This document shows, one piece after another, positions 51,906-61,163 of a DNA stretch of 64,000 bases (its first letter is position 1; each line of letters starts with the position of its first letter). The position numbers and the translations under genes were made by a program. Below the pieces are notes generated by a model. That model was given only the letters and a program-made list of their open reading frames with translations. It searched no databases and had not been told where the DNA came from. The stretch spans positions 124,001-188,000 of the forward strand of contig CAZFRM010000003.1 in the NCBI GenBank assembly GCA_964521255.1. Direction: 5' to 3'. Origin of the DNA: ZC4RG29 sp964521255. GTDB lineage: Bacteria; Bacteroidota; Bacteroidia; Cytophagales; Cyclobacteriaceae.

Positions 51906-52595
51906 TTAATTCAGGCTGAATTTATACCCTACTCCTTTTACGGTAGTAATATAATCATCTCCTATCTTTTCTCTTACTTTCCTGATGTGAACATCTACGG
52001 TGCGGGCCAAAACATACACGTCAGTTCCCCAAATATTTTGAAGAAGATCTTCACGGCTGAAAACTTTATTGGGGTTTTGCGCCAGGAAGAATAATAACTC
52101 AAATTCTTTTTTAGGAAGATTGATTTCGCGGTTGTTTATTTTAATTGTATAGCTGGTCCGGTCAATAGTAAGATCGCCAATATTAATAGAGGCCGTTGGG
52201 GTACTCTTCTTAGAATCCCTGCGAAAAAGAGCATGGATTCGGCTCATCAGCGCTCGCGGTTTAATAGGTTTTGTTATGTAGTCGTCTGCACCTACATCAA
52301 AAGCAGCAACTTCGGAGTACTCCTCTGATCGGGCCGTGAGAAAAATGATAAATGTTTTTTGAAGATCAGGAATATCGCGCAACAAACGACACGTTTCCAC
52401 GCCATCCATCTTTGGCATCATGATGTCCAGCAAAACAAGATCAGGTGTAAATTTCCTGGCGATTTCAACCGCTTTTGTTCCATCGGAAGCGGTCTTTACA
52501 TCATAGCCGTTTTTTTCAAGATTGTATTTGAGAAGTTCCAGAATGGGCTCTTCATCATCAACAACAAGTACCTTTTGTGTTTGCTTGTTTCCCAT
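51906..52595 (-). CDS. PhoB/OmpR-family response regulator
   Basis: A 229-residue regulator. The receiver has DDEEP near 12-16, phospho-acceptor aspartate in LVLLDIMMP, and lysine in YITKPIKPR. The winged-helix DNA-binding domain is in the C-terminal 100 residues (FSREDLLQNIWGTDVYVLARTVDVHIRKVREKIG). The ATG at 52595 is preferred. The upstream extension to 52670 would be an unlikely hydrophobic leader. It is paired with the kinase gene that follows. Confidence 0.95.
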   Translation of the reverse strand: MGNKQTQKVLVVDDEEPILELLKYNLEKNGYDVKTASDGTKAVEIARKFTPDLVLLDIMMPKMDGVETCRLLRDIPDLQKTFIIFLTARSEEYSEVAAFDVGADDYITKPIKPRALMSRIHALFRRDSKKSTPTASINIGDLTIDRTSYTIKINNREINLPKKEFELLFFLAQNPNKVFSREDLLQNIWGTDVYVLARTVDVHIRKVREKIGDDYITTVKGVGYKFSLN

Positions 52596-52695
52596 AATTT
52601 TTGACAGGCTACATGCGCCAAAAGTAGCCAGAAAAAGGCTAATTAAAAATGAACAACCCTTTCTTAACAATTCCTTAATGACCTTTCGAAAACAA

Positions 52696-53742
52696 TCAGA
52701 GAAAAGGAAAATTCTCTTTAAAATAAGTGATGTAAGCCTTCAGATTTCCATCAAACGATTGCTGCCATTCTTCTAAAAATTCAGACTGTCCGGATTGGTA
52801 GTGAATAAACGACATGAAGTATGCATTGTTAGGAAGCTTATCCTTAAATCGCCGGGAAGGCTTTTTTCCGGAAGACAAACTAAGGGTATCCATAGTATCA
52901 ACTATTCGCCTTATCATAGCTTCTTTTAAAACACTTTTTTTTGCCGGCGACTCATGCTCAATTGCTTTATAAAGGCTATCCAACAAACTTGTTCCATGCA
53001 GAACATGGTTGACAAATGTGGTGTAGTCTCTATCCTTATTTACAAATTCCATGTATTGCTGGGAATTATCACCGAAATGAAACTGCAGAAATGCTTCCGC
53101 ACCACGATCGCCTATAAAAGAGGCAAGGTTCTCGTTGAAGTTTATGCTATCCTTAACAAAAATGGTGGCATGAGCCATTTCATGAATAATTAAACTGGCT
53201 AATTCACCCTCGCTTTCTTCCAGCATTTTACTCAAAATAGGATCTGTGAACCATCCCAGTGTTGACCATCCTCCCGGGTTTCTTACGCTTACATCCCACT
53301 TTTCATTGTCCAGTTGTTTTGCCAGGGCAAATGCTTCATCCTTAACAAAGAAACCTTTATAAGGAACTTTGCCAAGAATAGGAAAATCCCACTCTTTGGG
53401 TTTCAGTTGAAAAGGTTCGCTTGCCGTTACCACCCACATTATTTCTTCTCCCTTCTGATCATAAAGGGTTTTATAGTTTTTAGTGTCTTTCAAACCAAGA
53501 GAATCCACAGCAAATTTTCGTATCTCCGCAATCAGCAGTAGCTTTTGGCGTAGAGAATCTGGAAAAGTTTTGTCATTAATAAATTCCTCCACCGGCTTTG
53601 CATTCCATATAATTGTCAGTTGACCCTTTGCCTGTTTGAGACCATAGCTCACCAGCTCCCAATTGAAAATTATAAGTACAATCAGTATGACACCAAGAAT
53701 CAATAGCAACCGGCGAATTAACTTCCCTACCCGTATGTTCAT
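52696..53742 (-). CDS. Predicted zinc aminopeptidase (COG4324/PF10023 type)
   Basis: A 348-residue membrane-anchored metallopeptidase-like protein. One N-terminal helix (about 9-28) anchors it. The zinc motif is HEMAH in SLIIHEMAHATIFVKDS, with a downstream glutamate in FNENLASFIGDRGAEAFL as the probable third ligand. The pattern matches the predicted aminopeptidase family of COG4324. The substrate is unknown. It precedes the PhoB/PhoR pair by about 100 bases. Confidence 0.85.
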   Translation of the reverse strand: MNIRVGKLIRRLLLILGVILIVLIIFNWELVSYGLKQAKGQLTIIWNAKPVEEFINDKTFPDSLRQKLLLIAEIRKFAVDSLGLKDTKNYKTLYDQKGEEIMWVVTASEPFQLKPKEWDFPILGKVPYKGFFVKDEAFALAKQLDNEKWDVSVRNPGGWSTLGWFTDPILSKMLEESEGELASLIIHEMAHATIFVKDSINFNENLASFIGDRGAEAFLQFHFGDNSQQYMEFVNKDRDYTTFVNHVLHGTSLLDSLYKAIEHESPAKKSVLKEAMIRRIVDTMDTLSLSSGKKPSRRFKDKLPNNAYFMSFIHYQSGQSEFLEEWQQSFDGNLKAYITYFKENFPFL

Positions 53743-53915
53743 TTAATCAAGCGCTTAACATTTCAAACTAATGCAAATAAATAAAAATTGTAGCACCATT
53801 AGTTCTGACAATTCGTGTCGCATACAGCGTTTACATCTTTTTATTTTAAGAGACGATACCGTAATTTGAGCATTCTTGTAAATAATATTTTAAAAAGTTA
53901 TACAACCACACCATT

Positions 53916-54947
53916 ATGAGCGACGCTAAAGAAAAACTAAAGGCCCTTCAATTAACCATTGATAAACTTGAAAAAACATACGGTAAGGGTACCGTAATGA
54001 AATTAAGCGACGAAAAAGTTGTCGATATACCAGCCATATCCACAGGATCACTAGGATTAGATATTGCACTGGGCATTGGAGGTATTCCACGAGGTCGCGT
54101 AACTGAAATCTACGGTCCGGAGTCATCCGGTAAAACCACGCTCACCATGCACTGCATTGCTGAGGCACAAAAGAAAGGTGGAATCGCTGCCTTTATTGAT
54201 GCCGAACATGCTTTTGATAAATCGTACGCAGAAAAATTAGGGATTGATACCGAAAACCTTTTGATCTCTCAGCCTGATAACGGTGAACAAGCGCTTGAAA
54301 TTGCCGATCACTTAATTCGTTCAGGTGCAATTGACATTATTGTCATCGACTCTGTTGCTGCATTGGTTCCGAAAGGCGAACTCGAAGGTGAGATGGGTGA
54401 AAGTAAAATGGGACTTCAGGCACGGTTGATGTCACAAGCCTTGAGAAAACTTACCGGTACAATTAGTAAGACAGGATGCGCTTGTGTGTTTATTAACCAG
54501 CTTCGCGAAAAGATCGGCGTTATGTTTGGCAACCCCGAAACAACCACAGGTGGAAACGCACTTAAATTCTATGCATCGGTTAGACTTGACATTCGCAGAA
54601 TCGGACAAATCAAAGAATCTGCTGATGATATAACAGGGAACCGCGTTAAAGTTAAGGTTGTGAAAAATAAAGTTGCTCCTCCTTTCAAAGTTGTAGAATT
54701 TGATATCATGTATGGAAGAGGCATTTCAAAATCCGGCGAGATCGTTGACCTCGGTGTGGAACTCAATGTCGTTCAGAAATCCGGATCATGGTTTTCTTAT
54801 GAAGGAAACAAACTTGGTCAGGGCCGCGATGCTGTCAAGCAATTGATTGAAGACAACCCTGAACTGCTGGATGAACTGGAAAGAAAAATTAAAGAGAAGA
54901 TTGCGGGAGTAGAGAGCAAGAAGGTACTGGAGGAAAAAGAAGCTTAA
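53916..54947 (+). CDS. recA: Recombinase RecA
   Basis: A 343-residue RecA, which forms filaments on single-stranded DNA for homologous recombination and SOS induction. Walker A is GPESSGKTT. Other blocks are IDAEHAFDKSYAEKLGID, the L2 region GNPETTTGGNALKFYAS, and FDIMYGRGISKSGE. It is complete, with the usual acidic C-terminus (EEKEA). No LexA-type operator is evident upstream. Confidence 0.98.
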   Translation: MSDAKEKLKALQLTIDKLEKTYGKGTVMKLSDEKVVDIPAISTGSLGLDIALGIGGIPRGRVTEIYGPESSGKTTLTMHCIAEAQKKGGIAAFIDAEHAFDKSYAEKLGIDTENLLISQPDNGEQALEIADHLIRSGAIDIIVIDSVAALVPKGELEGEMGESKMGLQARLMSQALRKLTGTISKTGCACVFINQLREKIGVMFGNPETTTGGNALKFYASVRLDIRRIGQIKESADDITGNRVKVKVVKNKVAPPFKVVEFDIMYGRGISKSGEIVDLGVELNVVQKSGSWFSYEGNKLGQGRDAVKQLIEDNPELLDELERKIKEKIAGVESKKVLEEKEA

Positions 54948-54950
54948 ATT

Positions 54951-54999
54951 AATTAGCCGATTAGCGAATGATTCTCTTACATTGGCTAATCGGCTAATT
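54951..54999. terminator. Bidirectional terminator after recA
   Basis: A 15-bp perfect stem (54951-54965 with 54985-54999; arms aattagccgattagc and complement) surrounds a 19-nt loop. It lies between the converging recA and permease genes. Confidence 0.8.
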
Positions 55000-55013
55000 G
55001 ACTCATCCGCTGA

Positions 55014-56276
55014 TTAATTCCGTATTGCAGCAACAGGATCCATTCTGGCAGCCATAAGCGCCGGCACAAAACCAGACACTATCCCAATGGTTGTGGAGAC
55101 GCCCAATCCAAGAACAATATTTCTTATCGTAAGGACTACTTCAAGGCTACCCAATGGAATGAAAGTGATGAGGTAGACTAAAAACAAACCTGCCAGGCCA
55201 CCAATAAGACTAAGGAATATAGCTTCAAACAAAAACTGAAAAAGGATAAAATAGTTTTTTGCCCCTAACGATTTCTGCAACCCTATAACACTGGTTCTTT
55301 CTTTCACGGAAACAAACATTATGTTGGCAATTCCAAAACCGCCAACCAAAATGGAAAATCCGCCAATGATCCAGCCGGCAACACCTATCACATCAAACAA
55401 ATTTCCAATTACATTTAAAATGGCCTCGGGGCGGTTCATGGAGAAGTTATCTTTCTCCCCTGGCCTTAAGCCCCGCTTTACGCGCATAATGCCACGCGTT
55501 TCATTTTCCAATTCAACCAGGCCGATATCTGTTTCGGTTCCTTTCAATCCAATTGTAGATTCAACTTCCCATACGCGGCCAGTACCGGTTGAGTATATTT
55601 TTCTAAAAGCCTGGTATGGAATGATGGTATTGAAATCATTGCTGGCGAAACCCATAAAACTCTGGCCTTCTCTTTTGACGCTGCCGATGACACGATATTT
55701 TATATTCTTTATTTTGATCTCCTTGCCAATAGGATCTTCATCATTGGGAAACAAAGCCTGTTTAACCTCATAGCCAATGATCACTACATTTCTTCCTGAT
55801 TCAATTTCATCTGCAGTGAAATATCGACCACGCTCAATTTCAATTTCGAATAATTCGTCATAGCCCTGGGAAGCTCCCTGTAAACCAATTTCGCCAATAC
55901 TGTTGTTCCCCCGTTTAATTGTCTGATTTCCTCTTCCCGAAAAAATGGATACTGCTCCTGCGTGTTTTAGATTCGCTTGCAAAAATTTATAATCGTTATA
56001 AGAAGAGTTAGGCCTTCTTAAATAATCCCACCATTTGTACTCCTCCTGTCCTTCAGGGAGGAATGGCCACTTTTGAAGATAGATAACGCCAGTGCCCAGA
56101 AAGTCCAGACTGTCTTTGATGTTTTTTTCCAGCGAATCAACGAGCGTGAGAACGGATATGATGGCAAAGATCCCGACGGTTACACCTAACAAGGAAAGTA
56201 TTGTTCTGAGAAGGTTAGCCCGCAAGGCCTTCCAGGCAAATCTGAAACTTTCAAAGATTTGGAATAAAGTCTTCAT
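55014..56276 (-). CDS. MacB-like ABC transporter permease (FtsX family)
   Basis: A 420-residue permease with one N-terminal helix, a large periplasmic MacB-core domain (about 60-270) and three C-terminal helices. Family features are LRTILSLLGVTVGIFAIISV at the start and VGGFGIANIMFVSVKERT and GFVPALMAARMDPVAAIRN near the end. Such permeases work with an ATPase and membrane fusion protein to export peptides, lipids or toxic compounds. Neither partner is adjacent. The ATG at 56276 is preferred over 56321. Confidence 0.9.
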   Translation of the reverse strand: MKTLFQIFESFRFAWKALRANLLRTILSLLGVTVGIFAIISVLTLVDSLEKNIKDSLDFLGTGVIYLQKWPFLPEGQEEYKWWDYLRRPNSSYNDYKFLQANLKHAGAVSIFSGRGNQTIKRGNNSIGEIGLQGASQGYDELFEIEIERGRYFTADEIESGRNVVIIGYEVKQALFPNDEDPIGKEIKIKNIKYRVIGSVKREGQSFMGFASNDFNTIIPYQAFRKIYSTGTGRVWEVESTIGLKGTETDIGLVELENETRGIMRVKRGLRPGEKDNFSMNRPEAILNVIGNLFDVIGVAGWIIGGFSILVGGFGIANIMFVSVKERTSVIGLQKSLGAKNYFILFQFLFEAIFLSLIGGLAGLFLVYLITFIPLGSLEVVLTIRNIVLGLGVSTTIGIVSGFVPALMAARMDPVAAIRN

Positions 56277-56407
56277 TTTCCCGGCTGAATTTATTGCGTT
56301 TGTCGTCTTTCTAAACGTCAAATTACGTGACCAAGACCATTATCTCAGTGTTTTTGTTACAAACAGATAAAAGATGACACAAGATTCGCAAATCTGGAAT
56401 ATTGCTT

Positions 56408-56415
56408 TATTTTTG
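56408..56415 (+). promoter_or_regulatory. -7 promoter element of queA
   Basis: TATTTTTG matches TAnnTTTG, ending 52 bases before the ATG. No clear -33 TTG is seen. Confidence 0.55.
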
Positions 56416-56467
56416 CAACCTCATTTAAAAAATTACCCTTAATTGGGAAAATTACGCCGTTTTTATT

Positions 56468-57514
56468 ATGAAGCTATCCGAATTCAAGTTTGATCTCCCC
56501 GTCAATCTCATTGCTCTTGAACCCGCCGAAAATCGTGATGAATCTCGTTTGATGGTGGTTCACAAAGACACCGGTGAAATTGAGCATAAAGTATTTAAAG
56601 ATATTGTTGAATACTTCAACGAGGGCGATATTCTGGTAGGTAATGATACCATGGTGTTTCCTGCGCGTCTTTATGGCCGTAAAGAAAAAACAGGAGCAAA
56701 GATTGAAGTTTTCCTGCTGCGCGAACTTAATGCCGACATGCACCTTTGGGATGTATTGGTAGATCCTGCACGAAAAATCCGCGTTGGTAACAAGCTTTAT
56801 TTTGGTAATGGTGATCTGGTGGCTGAAGTAATTGATAACACAACATCGCGCGGAAGAACAATCCGGTTCCTCTTTGATGGTGATAGCGAAGCATTTGATA
56901 AAGTAGTTGAAACGTTAGGTGAAACACCTCTTCCAAAATACATTAAGCGCAAAGTAAAGCCGGAAGATAAAGAGCGATTCCAAACTATATACGCTAAAAA
57001 TAAAGGCGCTGTATCTGCTCCAACGGCTGGCTTACATTTTACCCGGCAGTTATTAAAAAGATTGCAGATAAAAGGTGTTGACATGACTTACATAACCCTT
57101 CACATCGGGTTAGGTACTTTCAGACAAGTAGATGTTGAGGATTTGACTAAACACAAAATGGATTCAGAGAACTTTGTTGTGGGTCCGCAAGCTGTTGAAG
57201 TCGTTAATAAAGCCCTTGACAATAAAAACAGAGTATGTGCTGTAGGTACAACTTCAATGCGAGCGCTTGAATCCGCAGTATCAGCAACCAACCGGTTAAA
57301 AGCAAGAGAAGGCTGGACGGATAAATTCATTTTCCCTCCCTATGATTTTAAGATCTGCAATGCCATGATCACCAATTTTCATATGCCTGAATCAACATTA
57401 TTAATGATGGCTTGTGCATTTGGCGGATACGAACTCGTTATGGAAGCTTACAAGGTTGCCAAGAAGGAAAAATATAAATTCCTTACTTACGGTGACGCCA
57501 TGCTGATTGTTTAG
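56468..57514 (+). CDS. queA: S-adenosylmethionine:tRNA ribosyltransferase-isomerase
   Basis: A 348-residue QueA, which transfers the ribosyl group of SAM to preQ1 at position 34 of tRNA in queuosine synthesis. Diagnostic segments are FKFDLPVNLIALEPAENRDESRLMV, KGAVSAPTAGLHFT and MITNFHMPESTLLMM. It is full-length. Other queuosine genes are not in the window. Confidence 0.96.
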   Translation: MKLSEFKFDLPVNLIALEPAENRDESRLMVVHKDTGEIEHKVFKDIVEYFNEGDILVGNDTMVFPARLYGRKEKTGAKIEVFLLRELNADMHLWDVLVDPARKIRVGNKLYFGNGDLVAEVIDNTTSRGRTIRFLFDGDSEAFDKVVETLGETPLPKYIKRKVKPEDKERFQTIYAKNKGAVSAPTAGLHFTRQLLKRLQIKGVDMTYITLHIGLGTFRQVDVEDLTKHKMDSENFVVGPQAVEVVNKALDNKNRVCAVGTTSMRALESAVSATNRLKAREGWTDKFIFPPYDFKICNAMITNFHMPESTLLMMACAFGGYELVMEAYKVAKKEKYKFLTYGDAMLIV

Positions 57515-57553
57515 ATGGTTATCAATTCACAGATCACAATTCACTGTTGATCC

Positions 57554-57802
57554 TTAAGTTTGTTTGGTTAGAAAAATCAGCAGAGAAATTGCTGCCGGGT
57601 ATGCTAAAAAATATATTGGCGATGCAGGAATGGCACCAATGATCATGGCAACCGGAGCAAGTAACAATACAATTCCGCATACGATAATAATAATTTTCTT
57701 CTGCCGCTCTATTGGTTGACGTGCTATCCAAAGCAGGTGATAAATCAAATAAGTGAACACGGCCACGTTAAAGGCCATTAATAAAAATCTAAGGATCGCC
57801 AT
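57554..57802 (-). CDS. Small membrane protein
   Basis: An 82-residue protein with three hydrophobic helices (about 4-25, 35-55 and 58-77) separated by a basic loop (ARQPIERQKK). The start may be at 57811 or the ATG at 57802. No family is recognised. It is convergent with queA and divergent from the nucleotidyltransferase gene. Confidence 0.65.
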   Translation of the reverse strand: MAILRFLLMAFNVAVFTYLIYHLLWIARQPIERQKKIIIIVCGIVLLLAPVAMIIGAIPASPIYFLAYPAAISLLIFLTKQT

Positions 57803-57853
57803 AGACAACAATATGCTAAATTTTTCTCTTTAGTTTTTGTTATTTTTATAATT

Positions 57854-58141
57854 ATGAACAAAGATGAAATCCTCCAAAAGCTACGTGATCATAAGGCTGA
57901 TCTTCAAAAGAAGTATCCGTTGAAGAGTATCGCTTTGTTTGGTTCATACGCAAGAGGAGAAGAAACTCCTGAAAGTGATATTGACTTACTTGTAGATTTC
58001 AATGGGCCGATAGGAATTGAATACGTTGATTTATTAATTGATATTGAGAATTTACTCAATCAAAAGATCGATCTTGTGAGCAACCGTGCAGTAAAGCCGC
58101 ATTACCGACCGTACATCGAAGAAGACGCCATTTATGTCTAA
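57854..58141 (+). CDS. MNT-type nucleotidyltransferase (orphan antitoxin-like)
   Basis: A 95-residue minimal nucleotidyltransferase of the MntA type. The active site GSYARGEETPESDIDLLVDF (about 31-50) has the GSxARGE and SDxD motifs intact. In HEPN/MNT toxin-antitoxin pairs the MNT enzyme silences the HEPN RNase by adding AMP. A HEPN gene usually overlaps the MNT stop. Here only a 15-codon frame starts there (58134-58181), overlapping as ATGTCTAA, and ends before ispD. The enzyme is therefore either an orphan or serves another target. Confidence 0.88.
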   Translation: MNKDEILQKLRDHKADLQKKYPLKSIALFGSYARGEETPESDIDLLVDFNGPIGIEYVDLLIDIENLLNQKIDLVSNRAVKPHYRPYIEEDAIYV

Positions 58142-58181
58142 ACGAATTCCTAAGGAAATCCTTGAAGAACTTGAACCTTAA
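58134..58181 (+). pseudogene. Possible remnant of a HEPN partner gene
   Basis: A 15-codon frame (MSKRIPKEILEELEP) starts at an ATG overlapping the stop of the MNT gene. This is the junction typical of MntA/HepT pairs, whose HEPN partners often begin MSKR. It stops inside the beginning of ispD. It is too short to prove homology. Confidence 0.35.
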
Positions 58182-58884
58182 AGAATACGCCCTCATTGTA
58201 GCCGGTGGGAAAGGCACGCGAATTAAAAGCAGTCTGCCAAAACAATTTTTGGAATTGGATGGATTGCCTGTTCTAATGCACACGCTCAACGCTTTTTATC
58301 GTTATTCTCCAGGCATTCAGATTATTCTCGTTCTTCCTGCTGATGATTTCGGTACATGGGAATCGCTCTGCAAAAAATATAACTATCATCACAACATCAT
58401 TCTTCAAAAAGGTGGTGATACAAGATTTCAGTCTGTAAAAAATGGATTGCAAAAAATAGAAGGTGAAGGATTGGTGGCTATTCATGACGGTGTACGTCCT
58501 TTGGTTAGCGAAGATATTATCGGAGCATCGTTTCGACTGGCTGCTGTTCATCAATCGGCAATTGCTGCCGTGCGTTTAAAGGAGTCAATTCGCATGACAG
58601 ATCAGGCCTGCCTGCCGGAGGGCAGTTCGGCCCGCAGGCAGGATAATACCAGGGCTGTAGACCGTTCACGATTCAGGTTAATACAAACCCCGCAAACTTT
58701 TTTGGTCTCGTTGATAAAAGAATCCTACAACATAAAGGAAGATGCGACTTTAACAGATGATGCCAGTGTCGCCGAGCGATCCGGTCATGTGATTTCGCTC
58801 TTCGAGGGCAGTTACAAGAATATCAAAATCACTACAAGCGAAGATATTATTCTGGCCGAAGCGCTTTTAAAACACAAAAGCTGA
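58162..58884 (+). CDS. ispD: 2-C-methyl-D-erythritol 4-phosphate cytidylyltransferase, with an in-frame insertion
   Basis: A 240-residue IspD of the non-mevalonate isoprenoid pathway. The nucleotide loop is VAGGKGTRIKSSLPKQF near 13-29. GGDTRFQSVKNGL, AIHDGVRPLV and VDRSRFRLIQTPQTF are canonical. Residues about 149-160 (ACLPEGSSARRQ) are extra. They are encoded by a 36-bp CCTGCC-type palindrome inserted in frame between the conserved SIRMTDQ and DNTRAVDR segments. The start is TTG at 58162 (or 58171). The insertion lies in a loop region and the frame is intact, so the enzyme is probably active. Confidence 0.93.
   Translation: MKNLNLKEYALIVAGGKGTRIKSSLPKQFLELDGLPVLMHTLNAFYRYSPGIQIILVLPADDFGTWESLCKKYNYHHNIILQKGGDTRFQSVKNGLQKIEGEGLVAIHDGVRPLVSEDIIGASFRLAAVHQSAIAAVRLKESIRMTDQACLPEGSSARRQDNTRAVDRSRFRLIQTPQTFLVSLIKESYNIKEDATLTDDASVAERSGHVISLFEGSYKNIKITTSEDIILAEALLKHKS
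58607..58642. repeat. Palindromic repeat inserted in frame in ispD
   Basis: cctgcctgc pairs perfectly with gcaggcagg across an 18-nt centre, and additional pairing is possible inside. The unit is 36 bases (12 codons). The termini match the CCTGCC/GGCAGG family found between genes elsewhere in the window. Confidence 0.8.
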
Positions 58885-58931
58885 TCAAATAGACCAGCTT
58901 TGCATTTTATCCTTGAATTGCTTGAAGCAAT

Positions 58932-59153
58932 TCAATATTCGTCTTCGTTGAAAAAGAAATCTTCCTTAGTAGGATAATCAGGCCAGATTTCTTCTATGCT
59001 TTCATAAGGTTGGCCGTCGTCTTCGAGCTCCTGAAGGTTCTCTACTACCTCTAAAGGAGCTCCTGATCGGATAGAATAATCGATCAATTCATCCTTGGTT
59101 GCCGGCCATGGGGCATCCTCCAGATATGATGCTAATTCAAGTGTCCAGTACAT
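58932..59153 (-). CDS. DUF2795 domain protein
   Basis: A 73-residue acidic protein matching the DUF2795 pattern (LASYLEDAPWPATKDELIDYSIRSGAPLEVVENLQEL), followed by a tyrosine- and glutamate-rich tail. It has no known function and is common in Bacteroidota. It has its own promoter at 59174-59203. Confidence 0.9.
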   Translation of the reverse strand: MYWTLELASYLEDAPWPATKDELIDYSIRSGAPLEVVENLQELEDDGQPYESIEEIWPDYPTKEDFFFNEDEY

Positions 59154-59173
59154 AGTTGCTCCTTAATTTTCCG

Positions 59174-59203
59174 CAAAAATAGAATTTAATTGATCAAAAC
59201 AAA
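59174..59203 (-). promoter_or_regulatory. Promoter of the DUF2795 gene
   Basis: On the minus strand TTTG, an 18-bp spacer and TATTTTTG (59181-59174) match the Bacteroidota consensus, ending about 20 bases before the ATG. Confidence 0.65.
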
Positions 59204-59391
59204 CACCCCTCATTCTTTCTTTACAGAAGGGTTAAAACTTTACTAAAAACGAAAGTTTAAAAGGAATCTTTTTTGCAATCTCTTTTAGGAGTTTCACACC
59301 ACACGCATATTTTGCCATATTTGCGCCTGAATTTAAAACGGGTTCTAAAGTTCTGAATCCAGTAATTTTCTACCACACAATCATCTGATTC

Positions 59392-61074
59392 ATGAGCGAC
59401 GAAAAAATAATCTTCTCCATGACCGGGGTAAATAAAATCTACCCTCCCAGCAAGCAGGTTTTAAAAAACATTTATCTCTCTTTTTTCTACGGTGCAAAGA
59501 TTGGTGTACTCGGTCTGAATGGTTCCGGGAAGTCTTCCCTCCTTCGAATAATAGCAGGGATTGATAAGGAATTTCAAGGTGAAGTTGTTTCTGACCTTGG
59601 CTATTCCGTGGGTTTGCTTGAACAAGAACCTCAATTAGACAAAACAAAGACCGTTAAAGAAATTATTGAAGAAGGTGTCGCCGACGTGGTAGCGCTGCTC
59701 AAAGAATTTGAAGCCATTAATGAAAAGTTTGGAGATCCGGCAATAATGGAAGACCCTGATGCGATGGATAAACTCATCCAAAAGCAAGGAGCCATCCAGG
59801 AAAAGCTGGATGCAATTGGAGCCTGGGAACTGGATCACAGACTGGAACGGGCAATGGACGCCTTACGATGCCCCCCACCCGATGCCAATGTGGCTCATTT
59901 ATCAGGGGGAGAAAAAAGGAGGGTCGCCTTGTGCCGCCTCTTGCTAAAAGAACCAGATGTACTCTTGTTGGACGAACCTACCAACCACCTTGATGCTGAA
60001 TCGGTTCAATGGCTGGAACAACATTTAAAACAATATAAAGGAACCGTCATTGCCGTTACGCACGACAGGTACTTCCTTGATAATGTAGCAGGTTGGATTC
60101 TTGAACTCGACAGAGGTGAAGGAATTCCCTGGAAAGGAAATTATTCGTCATGGCTTGATCAAAAACAAAAACGACTGGCTTCTGAAGAAAAACAGGAATC
60201 CAAGCGACAGAAAACATTGGAGCGTGAGCTGGAATGGGTGCGCATGAATCCGAAAGGCAGACATGCAAAAGCCAAAGCACGTCTGGGTGCCTATGAAAAG
60301 CTATTAACGCAGGAGACAAAAGAACGCGAAGAAAAACTTGAGTTATACATTCCTCCGGGACCACGCCTTGGAAACAAGGTGATCGAAGCAAAAGGCGTCG
60401 CTAAAGCTTATGGAGACAAGTTGTTGTACGAGAATCTCAACTTCTCACTCCCACCCGCTGGTATTGTAGGCATTATTGGACCTAATGGCGCTGGTAAGAC
60501 CACTTTATTTAAAATGATCATTGGCAAAGAAAAACCGGATGCCGGAACATTTGAAGTAGGCGAAACAGTTAAGATCGCCTATGTAGATCAGGAACATGAT
60601 GACCTCAATCCTGACGACAGTGTTTGGGAAGCCATCACCGGTGGAAATGAACTGATCGAACTTGGCGGCAAGCAACTCAATTCACGTGCTTATGTTGGCA
60701 AGTTTAATTTTGGAGGAAATGATCAACAGAAAAAAGTAAAAGAACTTTCCGGCGGTATGCGTAACCGCGTTCACCTGGCGATTGCTTTGAAGCAAGGAGG
60801 AAACCTGTTGCTCCTTGATGAACCTACAAACGATCTTGATGTGAATACACTCCGCGCGTTGGAAGAAGCATTGGAAAACTTTGCCGGTTGCGCCGTAATC
60901 ATCTCTCACGATCGCTGGTTCCTGGACCGGGTATGTACACACATTCTTGCCTTTGAAGGCGACTCACAGGTATTTTCTTTTGAAGGTAGCTTTAGCGAAT
61001 ACGAAGAAAACAAAAAGAAAAGACTGGGTGATGACCAGCCGCATCGTATAAAGTATAAGAAACTAGTGAAGTGA
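59392..61074 (+). CDS. ettA: Energy-dependent translational throttle protein EttA
   Basis: A 560-residue ABC-F ATPase that binds the ribosome E site and gates elongation according to ATP/ADP level. Two ABC cassettes are present: Walker A GLNGSGKSS and GPNGAGKTT, signatures LSGGEKRRVALCRLLL and LSGGMRNRVHLAIAL, Walker B LLLDEPTNHLD and LLLDEPTNDLD. The EttA-type arm and linker with conserved WVRMNPKGRHAKAKARL are also seen. It is monocistronic. A palindrome follows the stop. Confidence 0.96.
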   Translation: MSDEKIIFSMTGVNKIYPPSKQVLKNIYLSFFYGAKIGVLGLNGSGKSSLLRIIAGIDKEFQGEVVSDLGYSVGLLEQEPQLDKTKTVKEIIEEGVADVVALLKEFEAINEKFGDPAIMEDPDAMDKLIQKQGAIQEKLDAIGAWELDHRLERAMDALRCPPPDANVAHLSGGEKRRVALCRLLLKEPDVLLLDEPTNHLDAESVQWLEQHLKQYKGTVIAVTHDRYFLDNVAGWILELDRGEGIPWKGNYSSWLDQKQKRLASEEKQESKRQKTLERELEWVRMNPKGRHAKAKARLGAYEKLLTQETKEREEKLELYIPPGPRLGNKVIEAKGVAKAYGDKLLYENLNFSLPPAGIVGIIGPNGAGKTTLFKMIIGKEKPDAGTFEVGETVKIAYVDQEHDDLNPDDSVWEAITGGNELIELGGKQLNSRAYVGKFNFGGNDQQKKVKELSGGMRNRVHLAIALKQGGNLLLLDEPTNDLDVNTLRALEEALENFAGCAVIISHDRWFLDRVCTHILAFEGDSQVFSFEGSFSEYEENKKKRLGDDQPHRIKYKKLVK

Positions 61075-61082
61075 TGATAGTA

Positions 61083-61120
61083 TTGTAGTAGAGACGCGAT
61101 GCATCGCGTCTCTACTATAA
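61083..61120. repeat. GAGACGCGAT palindrome after ettA
   Basis: An 18-bp stem (61083-61100 with 61103-61120, one mismatch) is centred on gc, with the core gagacgcgat-gc-atcgcgtctc. Similar GAGACGCGAT palindromes are widespread intergenic repeats. Here it may also act as the ettA terminator, although no T-run follows. Confidence 0.85.
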
Positions 61121-61163
61121 CTATATCAATGATCGATTCTTACAAATAGCTCGCATAATAAAA

